A stretch of DNA of 64,000 bases, from assembly GCF_025628885.1 (NCBI RefSeq), contig NZ_JAOTIF010000001.1, positions 372,001 through 436,000 of the forward strand, written 5' to 3'. The notes under the pieces were generated by a model. It did not search any database and was not told where the DNA came from. It was given only the letters and a program-made list of their open reading frames with translations. The stretch comes from Paraflavisolibacter caeni (GTDB lineage Bacteria; Bacteroidota; Bacteroidia; Chitinophagales; Chitinophagaceae). Of this stretch, positions 59,992-64,000 are shown in pieces. How positions within the stretch are numbered: position 1 is the stretch's first letter; each line of letters begins with the position of its first letter. Both the position numbers and the translations under genes were made by a program.

Positions 59992-61365
59992 ATGAAAAAA
60001 ATTAATTTACTCTATGCGTTGGGAGTTGCACTTGCTATGGGAAGTACAGTTTCTTCACATGCACAGGAGCTCAAAGAATTTTATGGAAGACCAACTAATT
60101 GGAGAGCTTATGATCAAACAGGTATCAATCAGTTTGAAACTAAAAAAACTGCTGATATTCCTTTCGAAGGACCAAGATTTCGTATTGGTGCCGGCTTCAC
60201 TCAACAGTGGCAAAATTTGAAACATGAAAATCCAGGATCTGCAGTTAAATTGTATCCACTTGCATCTGGTTTCATGACTTCTCAAGCCAACCTGTACACT
60301 GATGTTCAATTAGCTGATGGTATCCGTCTGAACGTAACTTCTTACTTGTCTGCTCGTCACCACAACGAAACTTGGGTGAAAGGTGGCTACATTCAATTTG
60401 ACAAACTGCCTTTCAAAAGTGCATTCTTCAACAAATTGATGGAAAATGTGACTGTAAAAGTTGGTCACATGGAAATCAACTACGGTGATGCTCACTTCCG
60501 TCGTTCTGATGGTGGTCAGACACTTTACAACCCATTTGCTGACAACTACATCGTTGATGCCTTCACTACAGAAATCGGCGGTGAAGCTTACTACCAAAAG
60601 AATGGCTTCATCGGTATGCTCGGTGTTACTGGCGGTATGATCAAAGGTAACGTTGATTCAGTTGATGGTAACGCAATGGCTAATGGTAAACCCGTTATTG
60701 CTGATAAGAATGGTAACAGAAACCCATCTATCTATGGTAAACTTGGTTATGACAACAAAGTTGCTGAAAACGTAAGATTGCGTGTTACCGGTAGCTACTA
60801 CCATAACTCAAGCTCTGCAGGTAGTGGTCTGACTCTTTATGGTTCTCAATCAACAGGTGACCGTACAGGTTCTAACTACCAGGAAGTAATGGAAACTGCA
60901 TCTGCTGGTACTGCTAACGCTTGGTCTGGCCGTACAGGACCTGGCTTCTCTAAGAAATTGGATGCTGCTATGTTCAATGCTTTTGTAAAAGCTGGTGGTC
61001 TTGAGTTCTTCGGTTCTTACGAAAATGCAAGTGGTTATGCTAAAACAGAAAGTGTCAAAAGACACATGAAACAAACTGCACTTGATTTAGTTTACCGTTT
61101 TGGTAAAGCAGAAAACCTGTTTGTCGGCGCCCGCTACAATACAGCTAAAATTGGATTGGCTAATGTTACTACTGCTCCTGTGATTACTTACAATGGTGAT
61201 GTTACTATAGACCGTACAGCTTTTGCTGCTGGTTGGTTCTTAACTAAGAGTGTTCTGCTGAAAGGTGAATATGTAACTCAAAAATACAAAGACTACCCAA
61301 CTGCCAGCGTTTTTAACAATGGTAAGTTCAATGGTGTAGTAATTGAAGCTGTAGTAGGTTTCTAA
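59992..61365 (+). CDS. Outer-membrane beta-barrel porin-like protein
   Basis: A 457-residue protein with signal peptide ending SSHAQ and an almost continuous series of amphipathic strands rich in Gly, Asn, Tyr and Thr, ending in a terminal Phe (VVGF), the mark of an outer-membrane barrel. Motifs such as VKVGHMEINYGDAHFRRSDGG and ADNYIVDAFTTEIGGEAYY suggest a phosphate-selective-type or similar porin of Bacteroidota, but the substrate is unknown. Flanked by two YceI genes at 65 and 59 bp, it is probably the pore of the module. Confidence 0.8.
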   Translation: MKKINLLYALGVALAMGSTVSSHAQELKEFYGRPTNWRAYDQTGINQFETKKTADIPFEGPRFRIGAGFTQQWQNLKHENPGSAVKLYPLASGFMTSQANLYTDVQLADGIRLNVTSYLSARHHNETWVKGGYIQFDKLPFKSAFFNKLMENVTVKVGHMEINYGDAHFRRSDGGQTLYNPFADNYIVDAFTTEIGGEAYYQKNGFIGMLGVTGGMIKGNVDSVDGNAMANGKPVIADKNGNRNPSIYGKLGYDNKVAENVRLRVTGSYYHNSSSAGSGLTLYGSQSTGDRTGSNYQEVMETASAGTANAWSGRTGPGFSKKLDAAMFNAFVKAGGLEFFGSYENASGYAKTESVKRHMKQTALDLVYRFGKAENLFVGARYNTAKIGLANVTTAPVITYNGDVTIDRTAFAAGWFLTKSVLLKGEYVTQKYKDYPTASVFNNGKFNGVVIEAVVGF

Positions 61366-61424
61366 GTTGTCCATGAAAGGGTTGAATCAATAAATAAGAC
61401 CCAGGATCGATAAATGAACTCTTT

Positions 61425-62012
61425 ATGAAATGGCTGATTATTTTACTGACAATGTTTGCCGGTTTCAATAAAGCCGGAGACAATGAAAATGTAAAAATCT
61501 GGACTGTTGGTAAAGAAAGTAAGATATCTATCCTGGGTTCTTCTAATGTCAACACTTTTACTTTTGATATCAAAGAATATTCTGGTAAAGACACATTGGT
61601 TTTGTTGGCACAGCAGGCACAGGCTGTTTTTAAAAAAGGAACCGTGCATTTGCCAGTGAATGATTTTAAAAATTCAAATCCTTTTCTTACAAAAGATTTC
61701 AGGAAAATCATCAAGTCCAAAATACATCCTGATATCCTGATGAATTTCCGTCGTCTTAACTCTTTACCTGATGCAGGTGCAAAGAGTGAGCGAATTACCG
61801 CTGATGTTGATATTACTCTTGCAGGTAAAACCAAGACAATCCGTATCATGCTTATGGCAACACGTTCGGGTGAATTTATTTACCTGAAAGGAGCAGAAAA
61901 GTTGTTTTTCACTGATTTTGATTTGGCTGCTCCTGAAAATATAATGGGCTTTATCAATGTCAATAATGATCTCACTGTGAACTTCCAACTTGCGTTAAAA
62001 GTATTAAGTTAG
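61425..62012 (+). CDS. YceI-family protein, copy 2 (divergent)
   Basis: A 195-residue exported protein with a short signal (MKWLIILLTMFAGF). The YceI pattern is weaker than in copy 1 but visible: ILGSSNVNTFTFDIKEY, GTVHLPVNDFKNSNPFLTKD, KIHPDILMNFRRLN and ITADVDITLAGKTKTIRIML. It ends in LALKVLS. As the last gene of the operon it is followed by a strong terminator. It probably works with copy 1 and the porin on a common lipid or small hydrophobic compound. Confidence 0.78.
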   Translation: MKWLIILLTMFAGFNKAGDNENVKIWTVGKESKISILGSSNVNTFTFDIKEYSGKDTLVLLAQQAQAVFKKGTVHLPVNDFKNSNPFLTKDFRKIIKSKIHPDILMNFRRLNSLPDAGAKSERITADVDITLAGKTKTIRIMLMATRSGEFIYLKGAEKLFFTDFDLAAPENIMGFINVNNDLTVNFQLALKVLS

Positions 62013-62041
62013 GAATAAGTAAATATCCTTTATCCAAAGAG

Positions 62042-62070
62042 AAGACCGGCTTATGGGCCGGTCTTTTTAA
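62042..62070 (+). terminator. Terminator of the YceI-porin-YceI operon
   Basis: AAGACCGGC (62042-62050), loop TTATGG, GCCGGTCTT (62057-62065), then TTT. Confidence 0.88.
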
Positions 62071-62096
62071 TTCAATAGAAACAGTATCAAAATTTA

Positions 62097-63419
62097 TTAT
62101 CCCCTCATTCCCGGCATCATTCTTCCCATTGGCATTTTATTCATCATCTTCATCATTTCGCGCATTTGCTCAAACTGCTTCATGAAGGCGTTTACTTCGG
62201 CAATATCTTTTCCGCTGCCGTTGGCAATGCGTTTACGGCGGCTGCCGTCGATGACATCAGGATTGGCACGTTCGTAAGGAGTCATTGAATTGATCATGGC
62301 TTCAACGCCTTTAAAGGCATCGTCGCTAATATCGATATCCTTAATTGCCTTGCCAACGCCAGGGATCATGGCCATCAGGTCTTTCAGGTTACCCATACGT
62401 TTGATTTGCTCCAGTTGTTGTTTGAAGTCGGCAAAGTCGAACTGGTTTTTGCGGATCTTTTTTTCCAGTTTGCGGGCCTGTTCCTCGTCAAACTCCATTT
62501 GGGCTTTTTCTACCAGTGTGGTAATATCACCCATGCCGAGTATACGTTGTGCCATCCGTTCGGGATAAAACACATCGAGGGTATCCAATTTTTCACCGCT
62601 ACTGATAAACTTGATAGGTTTATCGACAGTATACTTAATAGACAGTGCTGCACCACCGCGGGTATCACCATCCAGCTTTGTCAGCACAACGCCGGTGAAG
62701 TCGAGTCTGTCGTTGAATGCCTTTGCCGTGTTTACAGCATCCTGACCGGTCATGCTATCAACGACGAACAGGATTTCCTGAGGATTTACGGCGGCTTTAA
62801 TATTGGCCACTTCGGTCATCATTGCCTCGTCGATTGCCAAGCGGCCTGCAGTATCAATGATCACTACATTTTTGTTTTTGCTGCGACTATCGCGTATTGC
62901 ATTCTGGGCTATTTCTACCGGGTTTTTATTTTCCGGTTCGATGTGAACATCAATGCCTATCTGCTCGCCTAAAACGCGTAACTGTTCCATCGCGGCAGGG
63001 CGGTAAACGTCGGCTGCCACCAAAATAGGAGACAATCCTTTGCGCTTTTTAAGATAGTTGGCCAGTTTGCCACTGAAAGTGGTTTTACCACTACCTTGCA
63101 AGCCAGCGATCAGAATGACAGCGGGGGCGCCTTTTGCATTAAATTCTGCTGCGTCTCCTCCCATCAGTTCTACCAGTTCATCTTTTACGATCTTTACCAT
63201 TAACTGGCTTGGACTGATGGCATTGATCACTTTTTCGCCTTCAGCTTTAGTCTTTACGGTGTCTGTGAACTCCTTTGCAATTTTATAGTTTACGTCAGCA
63301 TCCACCAATGCACGGCGTATTTCTTTAAGTGTGGATGCAATATTAAGTTCAGTGATTTTATGTTCTCCCTTTAACTGTTTAAAGGCGCCATCTAATCGTT
63401 CCTGTAATGATTCAAACAT
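62097..63419 (-). CDS. ffh: Signal recognition particle protein Ffh
   Basis: A 440-residue GTPase of the signal recognition particle that delivers nascent membrane proteins. N domain at 1-90, G domain with P-loop GLQGSGKTT at 106-114, DTAGRLAIDE, TKLDGDTRGGAAL, and a Met-rich M domain from about 320 to the end (MREMMKMMNKMPMGRMM) that binds signal peptides and SRP RNA. Length is normal. The SRP RNA gene is not in the window. Confidence 0.95.
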   Translation of the reverse strand: MFESLQERLDGAFKQLKGEHKITELNIASTLKEIRRALVDADVNYKIAKEFTDTVKTKAEGEKVINAISPSQLMVKIVKDELVELMGGDAAEFNAKGAPAVILIAGLQGSGKTTFSGKLANYLKKRKGLSPILVAADVYRPAAMEQLRVLGEQIGIDVHIEPENKNPVEIAQNAIRDSRSKNKNVVIIDTAGRLAIDEAMMTEVANIKAAVNPQEILFVVDSMTGQDAVNTAKAFNDRLDFTGVVLTKLDGDTRGGAALSIKYTVDKPIKFISSGEKLDTLDVFYPERMAQRILGMGDITTLVEKAQMEFDEEQARKLEKKIRKNQFDFADFKQQLEQIKRMGNLKDLMAMIPGVGKAIKDIDISDDAFKGVEAMINSMTPYERANPDVIDGSRRKRIANGSGKDIAEVNAFMKQFEQMREMMKMMNKMPMGRMMPGMRG

Positions 63420-63531
63420 TTATTGAGGTTTTATACATTAAAATAAATAACCGTGGATTGCCGGGCCTCAATTGAGTGCTCCGTCCGTCCACGGTTGCAA
63501 AAATAGGATGATAAGGGGATTTAATTTATTG

Positions 63532-64000
63532 TCAGGAACCCAAGAAAACGCGTAGTTCTTTTGCGCAATGGTTGGATTTCAGTTTTACAATTGCTTTATC
63601 CTTGATTTGGCGTACCCTTTCTCGCGTGAGATTATACCTTTGGCCAATGTCTTCCAGGCTAAGAGGGTGGTCTACACCAATGCCGAAGAAGTAGCAGATC
63701 ACTTCCTTTTGTCTTTCGGTAAGGGTTTCCAGATGCCGGTTTATTTCCATTTTCATTGATACGTGGTGGTCGAGGTATTCGTCCGTTTTTTCTGCATTGG
63801 GGTTTTCCAATATATCCAATAAAGTGCTTTCATCACCATCTGCGAAGGGGGAATCCACGCTAACGTGGCGGGCATTTGTGCCCAAGGAAGCGGAAACTTC
63901 ATCTGTTTCCAAGTCCAGCATTTCGGCCACTTCTTCCACTGAAGGTTCGCGTTCAAATTCCTGTTCCAGTTGTGAAAATGCTTTTTGTACGCGATTGGTC
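63532..64000 (-). CDS. rpoD: Primary sigma factor RpoD, C-terminal part (5' end outside window)
   Basis: The frame ends with the stop at 63532-63534 and stays open to the right edge (about 155 codons seen), so the gene continues beyond the window. Region 3 (FEREPSVEEVAEMLDLETDE) and region 4 with the -35-binding helix-turn-helix (LEDIGQRYNLTRERVRQIKD) are typical of the housekeeping sigma of Bacteroidota, which recognises TTTG/TAnnTTTG promoters like those seen in this window. Confidence 0.93.
   Translation of the reverse strand, partial: TNRVQKAFSQLEQEFEREPSVEEVAEMLDLETDEVSASLGTNARHVSVDSPFADGDESTLLDILENPNAEKTDEYLDHHVSMKMEINRHLETLTERQKEVICYFFGIGVDHPLSLEDIGQRYNLTRERVRQIKDKAIVKLKSNHCAKELRVFLGS

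Overview
The window comes from a Gram-negative member of the Bacteroidota, most likely family Chitinophagaceae. The evidence is a SusC/SusD pair, the gliding lipoprotein gene gldH, a type IX secretion C-terminal signal, DUF5686 and DUF4468 family proteins, promoter elements of the TAnnTTTG type, and a near absence of Shine-Dalgarno sequences. Base composition is uneven. The left-edge receptor gene is clearly GC-rich, most of the window is intermediate, and the stretch from about 12.2 to 16.4 kb is strongly AT-rich.

Layout. (1) 1-10.8 kb: the end of a TonB-dependent receptor, a DUF4386 membrane protein, a SusC-SusD-fasciclin-DUF5007 transport operon ended by a strong terminator, and a MORN/TonB-C protein. 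(2) 10.8-17.8 kb: an accessory island with a tRNA-like relic, an unknown membrane protein, an eight-gene minus-strand cluster of mostly unknown small proteins, a broken S24/LexA-like repressor, an unknown basic protein and an 11-bp-period repeat array. In the cluster, six of eight start codons are preceded by CCAAAAC at a nearly fixed distance. (3) 17.8-24.1 kb: a pectin de-esterification operon (two CE8 pectinesterases, two alpha/beta esterases, one CE12-like acetylesterase), then a LysR regulator divergent from a PepSY-like secreted protein. (4) 24.1-35.4 kb: a membrane spermidine-synthase-like protein coupled to pcm, a secreted T9SS sugar-dehydrogenase-like protein, a CNNM/CBS protein, PAP2, an LtaS-like sulfatase and a methyltransferase. 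(5) 35.5-46.9 kb: housekeeping genes (psd, a YjjG-like nucleotidase, an SDR, a two-component pair, gldH, yicC, an LpxD-like acyltransferase, a CBS protein, a helical-repeat protein, a receiver-only regulator) with a candidate sRNA at 45.3-45.5 kb. (6) 47-64 kb: an M20 dipeptidase, an S4 protein, a DUF5686 protein, two tandem ABM-like genes that are the only genes here with perfect Shine-Dalgarno sequences, an OmpA lipoprotein, a serine hydrolase, dinB, a DinB-fold protein, rimM-rpsP, a YceI-porin-YceI operon, ffh and the end of rpoD.

No intact tRNA, rRNA, CRISPR array, integrase or transposase was found. The least ordinary signals are four intergenic arrays that share an exact 11-bp period although their words differ, the fixed CCAAAAC leader of the AT-rich island, the two Shine-Dalgarno-driven ABM genes with complete private promoters and terminators, and a cluster of AAACGATT octamers upstream of susC.
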